Made by a program: the position numbers and the translations under genes. Shown piece by piece: positions 1 to 8,008 of a stretch of DNA of 64,000 bases (positions are counted from its first letter, which is position 1; each line of letters begins with the position of its first letter). The notes below the pieces were generated by a model. The model was given only the letters and a program-made list of their open reading frames with translations, had not been told where the DNA came from and did not search any database. The stretch comes from an uncultured Eubacteriales bacterium (GTDB lineage Bacteria; Bacillota; Clostridia; Oscillospirales; Acutalibacteraceae). Where the stretch lies: contig UQEU01000005.1 in NCBI GenBank assembly GCA_900540085.1, positions 62,001-126,000 on the forward strand, given 5' to 3'.

Positions 1-582
1 TGTTGCAGCTTCTGCAAAACCGTAGTCGATGTCAGCACGGATTGTTTGAAGCGGAATAGTGCCTTCTTTGTACATTTCTGTACGAGCGATTTCGGCACCG
101 CCGATTCTTCCTGAAACCTGAACTTTGATACCTTTAGCACCAAGACGCATTGTTCTGCCGATTGCCTGTTTAACAGCTCTTCTGAAAGAAACACGTCTTT
201 CAAGCTGCTGAGCAATGCTTTCAGAAACAAGTTGAGCATTGAGGTCAGGTTGTTTGATTTCAATAATGTTGATGAAAACTTCGTTAGCAGATTTGCCGAG
301 TTTTTTAGCACAAACTGCTTTGAGTTTTTCGATTTCAGCACCTTGCTTACCGATTACCATACCCGGTTTAGCACAGTGGATATTGATTCTAACGCGTTTT
401 GCGTCTCTTTCAATTTCGATTTTAGGAACACCCGCACCGTAAAGAGTTTTGAGTAAATACTCACGAAGGTTGTGGTCTTCAATAAGAGTATCACCGAAAG
501 CATCTTTTCTTGCGTACCAGCGAGAGTCCCAGTTTTTAATAACACCGATTCTTAATCCGGTAGGATTAATTTTCTGTCCCAT
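1..582 (-). CDS. rpsC: 30S ribosomal protein S3 (3' end cut by window edge)
   Basis: The first 194 codons of S3 are present. The frame is open to base 1, so the C-terminus lies outside the window. The start reads MGQKINPTGLRIGV, the family N-terminus. A KH RNA-binding segment follows (VIGKQGAEIEKL, near residues 75-87), then the start of the conserved C-terminal domain with GRTMRLGAKGIKV and SGRIGGAEIAR. S3 sits at the mRNA entry tunnel of the 30S subunit. The ATG is preceded by a strong AGGAGG-type site and lies 17 bases after rplV, as expected for co-translation in the S10 operon. Confidence 0.97.
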   Translation of the reverse strand, partial: MGQKINPTGLRIGVIKNWDSRWYARKDAFGDTLIEDHNLREYLLKTLYGAGVPKIEIERDAKRVRINIHCAKPGMVIGKQGAEIEKLKAVCAKKLGKSANEVFINIIEIKQPDLNAQLVSESIAQQLERRVSFRRAVKQAIGRTMRLGAKGIKVQVSGRIGGAEIARTEMYKEGTIPLQTIRADIDYGFAEAAT

Positions 583-599
583 TTACTTTTCCTCCTCGC

Positions 600-938
600 T
601 TAATCTTCCATTTCCTTGAGAACAAGGGTAATGTGTGATGTTCTTTTGTTAATTCTGAATGCTCTGCCCTGTGCTCTTGGCTGAATTCTCTTGAGAATCG
701 GACCGGGAGCTACATGACATTCGCTTACATAAAGTCTTGTTACATCCATGTTGTAGTTATTCTCGGCATTTGCCATAGCAGATTTAAGAAGTTTCATAAG
801 CGGCTCAGTAGCAGCTTTTGGTGTAAACTTCAAAATTGCCATTGCTTTTTCAGCAGGTTGATTTCTGATTAAATCAAGAACAATCTGAACCTTACGCGGA
901 GAAATACGAACATAAGTTGCTTTTGCTTTTGCTTCCAT
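600..938 (-). CDS. rplV: 50S ribosomal protein L22
   Basis: This 112-residue protein has the normal L22 length. It opens MEAKAKATYVRISPRKVQ and carries the RIQPRAQGRAFRI stretch that forms the hairpin lining the nascent-peptide exit tunnel, where macrolide-resistance changes map in other bacteria. No insertion or deletion is visible in that loop. It lies between rpsS (18 bases upstream) and rpsC, with GAAAGGAG before the ATG. It is transcribed as part of the S10 operon. Confidence 0.98.
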   Translation of the reverse strand: MEAKAKATYVRISPRKVQIVLDLIRNQPAEKAMAILKFTPKAATEPLMKLLKSAMANAENNYNMDVTRLYVSECHVAPGPILKRIQPRAQGRAFRINKRTSHITLVLKEMED

Positions 939-956
939 TTTGCTTTCTCCTTTCGA

Positions 957-1229
957 TTACTTAGATGTCTTTGAGCCTGCGTGGCCTTTGAATGTTCTTG
1001 TAGGAGCGAACTCGCCGAGTTTGTGTCCTACCATATCTTCGGTAACATATACCGGAACATGTTTTCTTCCGTCATGAACTGCGAATGTATGACCAACGAA
1101 TTCAGGGAAGATTGTTGAACTGCGTGACCAAGTTTTGATAACTTGTTTGTTGCCTGCTGCGTTGAGAGCTTCAACCTTTTTCATAAGGCTTGCTTCAACA
1201 TAAGGGCCTTTTTTAGTACTTCTACTCAT
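957..1229 (-). CDS. rpsS: 30S ribosomal protein S19
   Basis: A 90-residue S19 that opens MSRSTKKGPYVEASLMKKV and ends in the basic FAPTRTFKGHAGSK segment, both family signatures. S19 sits in the 30S head beside S13 and contacts the A-site finger. The site AAAGGAG precedes the ATG. It lies 18 bases after rplB and 18 before rplV, in the standard order L2-S19-L22-S3. Confidence 0.98.
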   Translation of the reverse strand: MSRSTKKGPYVEASLMKKVEALNAAGNKQVIKTWSRSSTIFPEFVGHTFAVHDGRKHVPVYVTEDMVGHKLGEFAPTRTFKGHAGSKTSK

Positions 1230-1247
1230 TTAATCTTCTCCTTTCGT

Positions 1248-2081
1248 TTATTTGTCGTTACGACGACGAACTATCATTTTATTTGACTTTTTCTTCTTGT
1301 TACGAGTCTTGTAACCAAGAGCAGGTTTACCCCAAGGTGTGCAAGGACCGGGACGACCGATAGGAGATTTACCTTCACCACCGCCGTGAGGGTGGTCATT
1401 CGGGTTCATAACAGAACCACGAACTGTCGGGCGCCAACCCATATTGCGTTTTCTGCCGGCTTTACCGATTTTAACATTTGAATGTTCTTCGTTGCCTACA
1501 GTACCGATTGTAGCCATACATTCCTTAGGAACATTACGAAGCTCGCCTGAAGGAAGTCTGAGAAGAGCGTATGGTCCTTCAAGAGCCATAAGCTGAGCGC
1601 TGTTACCTGCTGAACGAGCAAGCTGAGCACCTTTTCCCGGATAAAGTTCAATATTGTGAATAACTGTACCAACAGGGATATTTTGAAGAGGAAGAGCGTT
1701 ACCTGCTACAATATCTGCGTCAGGACCTGCAACTACTGTGCTGCCCACTTTAAGACCAACAGGTGCTATGATATAGCTTTTAACGCCGTCTTCATATTGA
1801 ATAAGAGCAATGTGAGCGCTGCGGTTTGGGTCATATTCGATTGACTTAACTTCAGCACTTACACCGAATTTATTTCTTTTGAAATCGATTACACGATATT
1901 TTCTACGGTTTCCGCCACCTCTGTGACGAACAGTAATTCTTCCGTAAGAGTTACGGCCCGAGTTCTTGTTGAGAGGCTCAAGCAAGCTTTTTTCGGGAGC
2001 AACTTTTGACAAAGAAGAATAGTCAACAACCGACATATTCCTTCTTGCAGGTGTGGTCGGCTTATATGTTTTAATTGCCAT
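1248..2081 (-). CDS. rplB: 50S ribosomal protein L2
   Basis: A 277-residue L2, near-universal length. It begins MAIKTYKPTTPARRNMSVVD. It carries NSYGRITVRHRGGG in the RNA-binding domain and, near the C-terminus, MNPNDHPHGGGEGKSPIG, which holds the histidine region conserved near the peptidyl transferase centre. The end is lysine/arginine rich (NKKKKSNKMIVRRR). GGAGGAGTG precedes the ATG. The 95-base spacing to rplW upstream is the widest in this operon, and I see no clear hairpin in it. Confidence 0.98.
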   Translation of the reverse strand: MAIKTYKPTTPARRNMSVVDYSSLSKVAPEKSLLEPLNKNSGRNSYGRITVRHRGGGNRRKYRVIDFKRNKFGVSAEVKSIEYDPNRSAHIALIQYEDGVKSYIIAPVGLKVGSTVVAGPDADIVAGNALPLQNIPVGTVIHNIELYPGKGAQLARSAGNSAQLMALEGPYALLRLPSGELRNVPKECMATIGTVGNEEHSNVKIGKAGRKRNMGWRPTVRGSVMNPNDHPHGGGEGKSPIGRPGPCTPWGKPALGYKTRNKKKKSNKMIVRRRNDK

Positions 2082-2176
2082 TTATTTCACTCCTCCAGAT
2101 AACTTTGCGAAAGGATGGCTCCTTTCATACTTCATCATCTGATTTTTTGATTTCGCTTAAGTTTATATTTGGTCTA

Positions 2177-2473
2177 TTACATCATGTTGCTGAAGAACTC
2201 AATTTCTTTTGATTCTCCAGTAAGAGTTACAACAGCTTTTTTCCATGAAGGTGTATATCCGCTGTTCATACCCTGACGACGCATACGGCCGCGTACATTG
2301 AGTGTGTTTACCTTTGCAACTTTTGTGCCGGGGAAAAGTTCCTCAACTGCTTTTGCGATTTCAATCTTGTTTGCGTCTTTAGCAACTCTAAAAGTGTATT
2401 TTTTAGCCATAATTCCCATCATTGATTCTTCTGTAATGACAGGCTTGAGGATAATGTCATGTGAAGTTTTCAT
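2177..2473 (-). CDS. rplW: 50S ribosomal protein L23
   Basis: A 98-residue L23. It opens MKTSHDIILKPVITEESM (the KPxxTEKS-type L23 motif), and the loop RGRMRRQGMNSGYTPSWKKA matches the extended rRNA-binding loop. L23 lies at the tunnel exit and docks trigger factor and SRP. Its ATG overlaps the rplD stop by one base (TAATG), so translation is probably coupled. Confidence 0.97.
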   Translation of the reverse strand: MKTSHDIILKPVITEESMMGIMAKKYTFRVAKDANKIEIAKAVEELFPGTKVAKVNTLNVRGRMRRQGMNSGYTPSWKKAVVTLTGESKEIEFFSNMM

Positions 2474-3096
2474 TAAGCATATACCTCCTCAATTTTCTTT
2501 GCAGCGTCCTTAAGTACGATAAGGCTGTTGCAATTGAGAATGTCATAAACTGAAAGTGTGTTTACAGTAACAACTTTAACACCTTTAATGTTACGAGCAC
2601 TCTTGAATATTACATCATTGTTCTCAGGAAGAACTATGAGTGATTTCTTTCCTGCTTTAAGTTTAGCAAGCATCTCAACAACTGTTTTTGTTTTGATTGC
2701 TTCAAGCTCAACTTTGTTTACGATGAGCATTTCATCGTCAAGTACCTTTGAAGAAAGAGCTGACTTGAGAGCAAGTCTCTTAACTTTCTTGTTGATACCT
2801 ACTTTGTATTTTCTTGGCTTAGGACCAAGAGCAATACCGCCGTGAATCCACTGTGGAGCTCTGATAGAACCCTGACGAGCACGACCTGTACCTTTTTGTC
2901 TCCAAGGTTTGATACCACCGCCGGAAACTTCTGCACGGGTAAGAGTGGATTGTGTGCCCTGTCTTTGATTTGCAAGATAACTTACTACTGCAAGATGCAT
3001 TGCATATTTATTTGGTTCAATACCAAAAATTGAATCTGAAAGGTCCATCTTTGATGTCTTTCTGCCTTCCTGATTGTAAACCTGTACTTGTGGCAT
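2473..3096 (-). CDS. rplD: 50S ribosomal protein L4
   Basis: A 207-residue L4. It has the internal extended loop WRQKGTGRARQGSIRAPQW (about residues 62-82) that reaches the exit tunnel. In several bacteria L4 also represses its own S10 operon by binding the mRNA leader. That is relevant here because the operon has a long folded leader at about 4128-4410. The start follows AAGGAGAG, 18 bases after rplC. The stop overlaps the rplW start by one base. Confidence 0.97.
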   Translation of the reverse strand: MPQVQVYNQEGRKTSKMDLSDSIFGIEPNKYAMHLAVVSYLANQRQGTQSTLTRAEVSGGGIKPWRQKGTGRARQGSIRAPQWIHGGIALGPKPRKYKVGINKKVKRLALKSALSSKVLDDEMLIVNKVELEAIKTKTVVEMLAKLKAGKKSLIVLPENNDVIFKSARNIKGVKVVTVNTLSVYDILNCNSLIVLKDAAKKIEEVYA

Positions 3097-3113
3097 TCTA
3101 ATCTCTCCTTCCC

Positions 3114-3746
3114 TTACGCTTTAATTGAATCTGCAATTACTACGATGCCCTTTTTAGGACCCGGGATAGCACCCTTAATTGCAATAAGGTTGTTTTCAGT
3201 ATCTACTTTAACAACTTCAAGATTTTGGATTGTTACTTTTTCGTGGCCTAAATGACCAGGCATTTTCTTGCCTTTGAATACACGGGAAGGTGATGAACAA
3301 GCACCAAGTGAACCCTGTCTTCTTGCGTTAGGACCTGTACCGTGACTCTCTCTGTGTCTGTGGAAATTCCAGCGTTTGATTGTGCCGGCTGTTCCCTTAC
3401 CTTTTGTAAGACCGCTTACATCTACTTTTTCGCCAACTTCAAAAATGTCTGCTTTAATGATGTCGCCTACATTCAACTCGTCGATGCTTTCAAGACGGAA
3501 CTCTTTAAGAGTTTTCTTAGGAGCAACATCTGCTTTAGCGAAATGGCCTTTCATTGGTTTGTTGACTCTTGATACTTTTACATCGCCGAAGCCTACTTGA
3601 ACTGCTTCATAGCCGTCGTTTTCAGTTGTTTTCTTTTGAACAACTGTGCAAGGGCCTGCTTCAACAACTGTTACAGGAACAACTTTTCCTGTTTCGGTGA
3701 AAATCTGAGTCATACCGATTTTCTTTCCGATAATTCCTTTTTTCAT
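3114..3746 (-). CDS. rplC: 50S ribosomal protein L3
   Basis: A 210-residue L3. It opens MKKGIIGKKIGMTQIF, the classic L3 N-terminus. The long loop between about residues 125 and 165 is intact, with the GTIKRWNFHRHRESHG and RRQGSLGACSSPSRVFKGKKMPGH segments that reach towards the peptidyl transferase centre. CAAGGAGG precedes the ATG. It is the second gene of the S10 operon, 66 bases after rpsJ. Confidence 0.98.
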   Translation of the reverse strand: MKKGIIGKKIGMTQIFTETGKVVPVTVVEAGPCTVVQKKTTENDGYEAVQVGFGDVKVSRVNKPMKGHFAKADVAPKKTLKEFRLESIDELNVGDIIKADIFEVGEKVDVSGLTKGKGTAGTIKRWNFHRHRESHGTGPNARRQGSLGACSSPSRVFKGKKMPGHLGHEKVTIQNLEVVKVDTENNLIAIKGAIPGPKKGIVVIADSIKA

Positions 3747-3812
3747 TTTCTTTCCTCCTTGGTTATTGGTTGGCGTTTGCCAACTTGACCTCTCGCAAGT
3801 TCTTTACGGAAA

Positions 3813-4127
3813 TCAAAGTTTGATTTCTACATCTACACCTGCGGGGAGCTCAAGGTTTGTCAGAGCTTCAACAGTTTTGTTTGAAGGTCTGAGAATGTCG
3901 ATGAGTCTTTTGTGAGTTCTTTGTTCGAACTGCTCACGGCTGTCTTTGTATTTGTGGACAGCACGAAGAATCGTTACAACTTCTTTTTCTGTCGGAAGCG
4001 GAATAGGACCGCTAACCTGAGCGCCTGTGCGCTTTGCTGTTTCAACGATTTTTTCTGCCGCTTGGTCTACAACACTGTGGTCGTAACCTTTGAGGCGGAT
4101 ACGGATTTTAACCTTGCTTGCTGACAT
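3813..4127 (-). CDS. rpsJ: 30S ribosomal protein S10
   Basis: First gene of the S10 operon. I place the start at ATG 4127 (MSASKVKIRIRLKGYDH), giving 104 residues, the usual S10 length. An ATG five codons upstream (4142) is in frame, but its own bases form the GGAGG ribosome binding site for 4127, so it is not a start. The conserved GPIPLPTEKEVVTILRAVH and ELPAGVDVEIKL segments are present. S10 is also NusE, the antitermination partner of NusB and NusG. Confidence 0.97.
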   Translation of the reverse strand: MSASKVKIRIRLKGYDHSVVDQAAEKIVETAKRTGAQVSGPIPLPTEKEVVTILRAVHKYKDSREQFEQRTHKRLIDILRPSNKTVEALTNLELPAGVDVEIKL

Positions 4128-4410
4128 GTTATTTTCCTCCATGAAAAATTTGGTCGGCGAGCATTATTGAAGATTTAAACACGCTACCTGGTGTTTCCAC
4201 CCTGTCATTTTAAAAACCGAATGAAAAAATCCATTCGGGCATAGTAACACCTTGGTTTTCGGCAAAAGTTCGCAAGTCAGTTGCAGAAATGTGTCTTCAA
4301 TATTATCGCCCGAGTTAAACACGAACATACTCCACCGAAATTACCGTCTGGGTTAAGACGCAACCTCCGGTTTCATCGCATTTATTTACTGCGTTTATTA
4401 TTAACGCACT
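4128..4410 (-). promoter_or_regulatory. Structured 5' leader of the S10 operon (candidate r-protein autoregulatory RNA)
   Basis: About 280 bases separate the predicted transcription start from rpsJ and contain no gene. The leader folds into nested helices visible by eye. A long-range pair joins 4156-4173 and 4294-4310 (GGCGA with TCGCC, and ATTGAAGA with TCTTCAAT). Inside it, GGTGTT (4190-4195) pairs with AACACC (4246-4251). Inside that, CCGAATG (4217-4223) pairs with CATTCGG (4232-4238). Closer to the promoter is a hairpin, CGTCT/AGACG, near 4345-4359. S10 leaders of other bacteria bind L4. That this one does so is inference. Confidence 0.6.
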
Positions 4411-4416
4411 TCGCAA

Positions 4417-4445
4417 ATTATAATATATAGAACAGTCAATGTCAA
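4417..4445 (-). promoter_or_regulatory. Consensus sigma-A promoter of the S10 operon
   Basis: Reading the minus strand, TTGACA (4445-4440), a 17-base spacer and TATAAT (4422-4417) make an exact match to the housekeeping consensus. This is the strongest promoter I see in the window, fitting a ribosomal protein operon. Confidence 0.88.
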
Positions 4446-4552
4446 GTGATTTTTACAAAAAATTTTCCTGTTTTTCTTTTGTGCAAAATAGCCTAATCGC
4501 ATATATCAAATTCGTTAAAAACAACGAAATTTATTTTTACAGATAATGTAAA

Positions 4553-4588
4553 AAAACAAAGACACACCACAATATATAGTGGTGTGTC
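4553..4588 (-). terminator. Intrinsic terminator after spoIVB
   Basis: A 10-bp perfect stem (GACACACCAC at 4561-4570 with GTGGTGTGTC at 4579-4588) is followed on the minus strand by a T-rich run. It ends the spoIVB transcript and insulates the S10 promoter region from it. The remainder of 4446-4552 is AT-rich, with nothing else recognised. Confidence 0.85.
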
Positions 4589-4665
4589 TTTTAATGAATA
4601 ACAATTCGATTTTTTCTGCTTAATTGTAAACAATTTGTGAACTTTAATATTTGGGAAAATTTTTA

Positions 4666-5871
4666 TCACTTTTCCGACTCTTCGACCATATTTTGAGCAA
4701 AAATACCATAGCCTTTTTTGGGATTGTTTACCATAACATGAGTAACTGCCCCGACAAATCTGCCGTTTTGAATAATCGGGCTTCCGCTCATTCCCTGCAC
4801 AATACCGCCTGTTTTTTGTATAAGCTCATCATCCGTAACTTTGATAACCATACTTTTTTGCTCTTTTGTATTATTATAGTTTATTTTACTTATTTCAACA
4901 CTGTACAGTTTGGGTTTCCCCTTTTCAACGGTAGTCAAAATCTGTGCGAAACCATTTTCAACTTCCTGTGCCGATGCAACTTCATAAAGTCTGTCGGGAT
5001 TCATTTGCCTTGTACGCTCATATTCGCCGTAAACTCCGCACACGGTGTTTTTTGTCAGACTTCCGATTATATTATTTGTAAATTCACACGAAAGAGAACC
5101 CGTTTCGTCTTCAGTACCCTTATATACCTTATTTACATACGCTTCAACCGCCTCGCCGTTCAGCAACGGCATTATCTCGTTTGTATCAACATCGTTTATG
5201 GGATGTCCCAAAGAGGCAAATTTAAAATTTTCAGGATTATAAAATGTAATTGTTCCTATTCCTGCCGTACTGTCACGCACCCACATTCCCGCTTTATAAC
5301 ACCCCTGCGAATTTGAATAAACGGGTTTGAGCAGAGTATCGTAAATTTGTCCGTCTCTTTTATATTTAATTTTATACTCTTTTCCGTTATTATCATTTAA
5401 TGCAAGTTCTACATCGGCAGCAGTATAAACTTTTTTAGAATTGATTGAAATGATTATATCACCCGTTTGAATACCGCAATCGCCTGCCGGGTCGTACTGC
5501 TTTCCGTCTATATCAACAGATTTTGTACCTACAACAATTACACCGTCGGTAAATAGTTTTACACCGAAACTTTCTCCGCTGACATAAACTTTTTTTCTGT
5601 TTTCTTTTTTTACATTTACATCGTCTATCGGAAAAATATTAAAAAGTTTAACAGTTGCATTGTTTTGCCCTACCGTGTTTGCCGTTTGCAAATCAACATT
5701 TTTATACTTTGCATTTTCATCACACGAATAAACATTCTGAATAACGAAATTTTTATCATTATATTTTACATAATCTTTAGGTAAAAAACCGTTTCCTATA
5801 CCTATTAATATAATAATAGGAAGTAAAACAACCGATAAAACTATGTCAAATATACGAATTGCCTTTTTCAT
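4666..5871 (-). CDS. spoIVB: SpoIVB serine peptidase (stage IV sporulation)
   Basis: SpoIVB is made in the forespore, secreted into the intermembrane space and cleaves SpoIVFA, which releases pro-sigma-K processing in the mother cell. The 401-residue protein has one N-terminal membrane segment (about 8-28), a PDZ domain (about 115-170) and the S55 peptidase domain. His223 lies in SLGHPI and Ser362 in GMSGSPI. An Asp lies 15 residues before the Ser, the spacing of the B. subtilis H236/D363/S378 triad. The end, THVMVNNPKKGYGIF, is typical. In most spore formers spoIVB sits between recN and spo0A, but here it is a single-gene unit next to the S10 operon. I did not find a convincing sigma-F/G promoter. 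Confidence 0.93.
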   Translation of the reverse strand: MKKAIRIFDIVLSVVLLPIIILIGIGNGFLPKDYVKYNDKNFVIQNVYSCDENAKYKNVDLQTANTVGQNNATVKLFNIFPIDDVNVKKENRKKVYVSGESFGVKLFTDGVIVVGTKSVDIDGKQYDPAGDCGIQTGDIIISINSKKVYTAADVELALNDNNGKEYKIKYKRDGQIYDTLLKPVYSNSQGCYKAGMWVRDSTAGIGTITFYNPENFKFASLGHPINDVDTNEIMPLLNGEAVEAYVNKVYKGTEDETGSLSCEFTNNIIGSLTKNTVCGVYGEYERTRQMNPDRLYEVASAQEVENGFAQILTTVEKGKPKLYSVEISKINYNNTKEQKSMVIKVTDDELIQKTGGIVQGMSGSPIIQNGRFVGAVTHVMVNNPKKGYGIFAQNMVEESEK

Positions 5872-5975
5872 TTAAACACCTCAAATTTATTTTTCGCTCA
5901 ACACGCCGATTTATTCTTTCATAAAACTCTTCAAAACAAATGTGGGCAATTTATTTGTTTTTTATAATTTTTTTA

Positions 5976-6004
5976 TTGCAAAAAATTAAATAATGAAGTA
6001 AAAT
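5976..6004 (+). promoter_or_regulatory. Promoter of the PRTase-fold gene
   Basis: TTGCAA (5976-5981), a 17-base spacer and TAAAAT (5999-6004). It lies about 30 bases before the AGGAG site and ATG of the gene at 6033. Confidence 0.65.
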
Positions 6005-6032
6005 ATAATTATAATAAAGGAGTGGTATATCT

Positions 6033-6677
6033 ATGGATGAAAAATATTTCACACTAACATCATCAAAAAATCATCAGGTTTTTATTCACGCAGTTCCGGG
6101 TCATTTTATCGCAGGGGGAAATCATCTCAACTACTATATAGGCACTTCCGATATTAAGCACCACTATCGTGTTTCGGAAGAAGCCGCAAAAATGATTAGC
6201 GAATACTATTTGATGAACGGCGTCGATGTAGATACAATTCTTTGTCTTTATGACACCGAGACTCTCGGCGGTTATATCGCAAAAGAACTCTGTTCTTCAA
6301 ACCTTATGGCACCAAATCCGGGCGACGATATTTATGTCCTTGCACCCGAATACGATTCTATGGGAAATATGTTTTTCAGAGACAATCTTAAAAGAATGAT
6401 AGAAGGAAGAAAAGTTCTCATAATCATTTCCTGTATCACAAGCGGACAGACAGTAAAAAGAGCCATTGAATGCATAGATTACTATAAAGGCAAAACAATC
6501 GGAATTGCAGCGGCATTCAGTGCCGTAAAAGATATAAACGGAATTTTTGTAAATTCCATTTTCGGACTTGATGATGTACCGAACTATGTTGCAACATCTC
6601 ACGCAAACTGTGAAATGTGCAAACGAGGTCAAAAAATTGACGCCGTTACAAACGGACACGGTTTTTCAAGACTTTAA
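6033..6677 (+). CDS. Orotate phosphoribosyltransferase-like protein (type I PRTase fold)
   Basis: A 214-residue single-gene unit with a strong AAGGAG site and its own terminator. The overall pattern is that of the type I phosphoribosyltransferase fold related to PyrE: a hydrophobic strand then a Ser/Thr-Gly loop at 128-140 (VLIIISCITSGQT). The C-terminus is CEMCKRGQKIDAVTNGHG, with a CxxC pair (Cys193, Cys196). In catalytic PRTases the strand before the loop ends in two acidic residues that hold ribose hydroxyls. Here that place reads IS, so orotate transfer is doubtful. A regulatory or different nucleobase role is possible. No pyrimidine genes are adjacent. Confidence 0.6.
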   Translation: MDEKYFTLTSSKNHQVFIHAVPGHFIAGGNHLNYYIGTSDIKHHYRVSEEAAKMISEYYLMNGVDVDTILCLYDTETLGGYIAKELCSSNLMAPNPGDDIYVLAPEYDSMGNMFFRDNLKRMIEGRKVLIIISCITSGQTVKRAIECIDYYKGKTIGIAAAFSAVKDINGIFVNSIFGLDDVPNYVATSHANCEMCKRGQKIDAVTNGHGFSRL

Positions 6678-6692
6678 TAAACTGAATACATT

Positions 6693-6734
6693 AAAAAGTG
6701 CAGAGTTTCTTATAAACTCTGCACTTTTATTTTT
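6693..6734. terminator. Bidirectional terminator between convergent genes
   Basis: A 12-bp perfect stem (6697-6708 with 6714-6725, core GCAGAG/CTCTGC) is flanked by A-run and T-run on opposite sides. It can stop both the PRTase-fold gene (plus) and the SGNH hydrolase gene (minus). Confidence 0.88.
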
Positions 6735-6760
6735 TGTGTTTTAAAATTTTATTTCAATAA

Positions 6761-7843
6761 TTATTGCAGCACGATGACAGGTATATCATTTACATCCGAA
6801 CAATTCTCAAATAGCCGAAAACTTGATTTATCACAAATAATAATATTCGGCGAAAAAGAATTTACATACTCATTGAAGTTATCGGCTATTATTTCTTCCG
6901 ATACGACAGAAGTGTCAACGCAATTACAAAAACGCATCAGGTCAGTCATTTCTCTTTGATTAAAACCATATCTTATAAATTCTTCAAAATTTTGAGGATA
7001 AGTTCTATTTGGAAATTTACTTGCCAAATCAAAATTTCCGACAAAAAGCCATCTTGTCGATTTTCGTAAATTTGTCAAATTCATAGCCTGTTTATTGTCC
7101 AAAATTTGAGAAAAATCTCTTTTTTTAAGTTTAACCCTCTTTGAAAGACTTTTATACTCCACAGAGTCAAGAACTTTAGAGTCGATACCGAGTGATTTTA
7201 AAAGTACCTTTGCCCAAATCAAATGACCGTACTTATTAGGATGAATTGAGTCGCTCATAGATTTTTTCAAATTCTTACTGTTTTCCTGCCAATATGAATT
7301 TATATCAACAAACAGTATATTTTCATCTTCGGCAATTTTTTTAAGTTCTCTTTTATAATCTTCAAAATAATCTTGACGGGAACTTGTCTGCGGAGTTTGT
7401 AAAACGGGAATTGCACCTTTTTGACGGACAATGCTCACAATCTGTTTTATATTCTCAGAAAAATCTTTAACGCTTACAACATTTTTAAAACAATCATTCA
7501 TACCGAAACAAATGAAGCAAACATCAAAATCAAATCTTTCAATCCAATCAAATTTATATTTCATACAGTCACGGGTAGTTGCACCCGAAACACCCGTATT
7601 ATAAACAATGTCATTTTTCCGCAATTCGTTTTGTTTCAAACAAAAATCAAAACACTCTGAAAATCTCGGATAGTTTTTTGTATGATAACAGCCGTGCGTA
7701 ATACTGTCGCCTGCAAAAAGCCATTTTACAATTTTGTTGCTTTTAAAAACATTTTCTAACTTTTTAAAATCTTCCAAATTACTGTTTCTCTCTAACTGGC
7801 TTGGAACTGAAACATCAATCTTTTTCGGTATTGAAAACAACAA
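6761..7843 (-). CDS. SGNH/GDSL-family hydrolase with a degenerate second SGNH-like half
   Basis: A 360-residue cytoplasmic protein with no signal peptide. The N-terminal half (about 40-220) has the four SGNH blocks: FAGDSITHG (Ser47), NTGVSGATT (Gly), FGMNDC (Asn) and DSIHPN (Asp/His). These proteins are esterases or lipases and often deacetylate carbohydrates. From about 263 the sequence starts a second copy: RWLFVGNFDLAS aligns with KWLFAGDSITHG, and TYPQNFEEFIRYGFNQ with NYPRFSECFDFCLKQN. The second half lacks the catalytic Ser, Asn and His. The start is TTG, supported by GGGAG nine bases upstream. The substrate is unknown. Convergent terminators on both sides make it a single-gene unit. 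Confidence 0.75.
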   Translation of the reverse strand: MLFSIPKKIDVSVPSQLERNSNLEDFKKLENVFKSNKIVKWLFAGDSITHGCYHTKNYPRFSECFDFCLKQNELRKNDIVYNTGVSGATTRDCMKYKFDWIERFDFDVCFICFGMNDCFKNVVSVKDFSENIKQIVSIVRQKGAIPVLQTPQTSSRQDYFEDYKRELKKIAEDENILFVDINSYWQENSKNLKKSMSDSIHPNKYGHLIWAKVLLKSLGIDSKVLDSVEYKSLSKRVKLKKRDFSQILDNKQAMNLTNLRKSTRWLFVGNFDLASKFPNRTYPQNFEEFIRYGFNQREMTDLMRFCNCVDTSVVSEEIIADNFNEYVNSFSPNIIICDKSSFRLFENCSDVNDIPVIVLQ

Positions 7844-7914
7844 ATTCTACACTCCCAAATATTTTTATCACTGTAAATATAGTATATTTTATTTAAAAAT
7901 TTGTCAACTTATTG

Positions 7915-7960
7915 AATATAAAAAACATCGCCCAAACAAAAAGACTGTTCGGACGATGTC
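7915..7960 (-). terminator. Terminator of the pgk-tpiA-gpmI operon
   Basis: A 13-bp stem, including G-U pairs, joins 7947-7959 and 7925-7937 (core CATCG/CGATG). On the minus strand it is followed by TTTTTT. It lies about 50 bases after the gpmI stop. Confidence 0.87.
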
Positions 7961-8008
7961 TTATCTAAATCAAAATGTTTTTAGAACATATAAAACATAA
8001 AAAATTTA

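Noticed and set aside
4446..4552. Possible small RNA gene between the S10 promoter and the spoIVB terminator
   Set aside because: No promoter-terminator pair of its own; only AT-rich sequence.
4651..5316. 221-codon open frame on the plus strand
   Set aside because: It is antisense to spoIVB, whose catalytic motifs are intact. The plus frame has no ribosome binding site, family or membrane logic.
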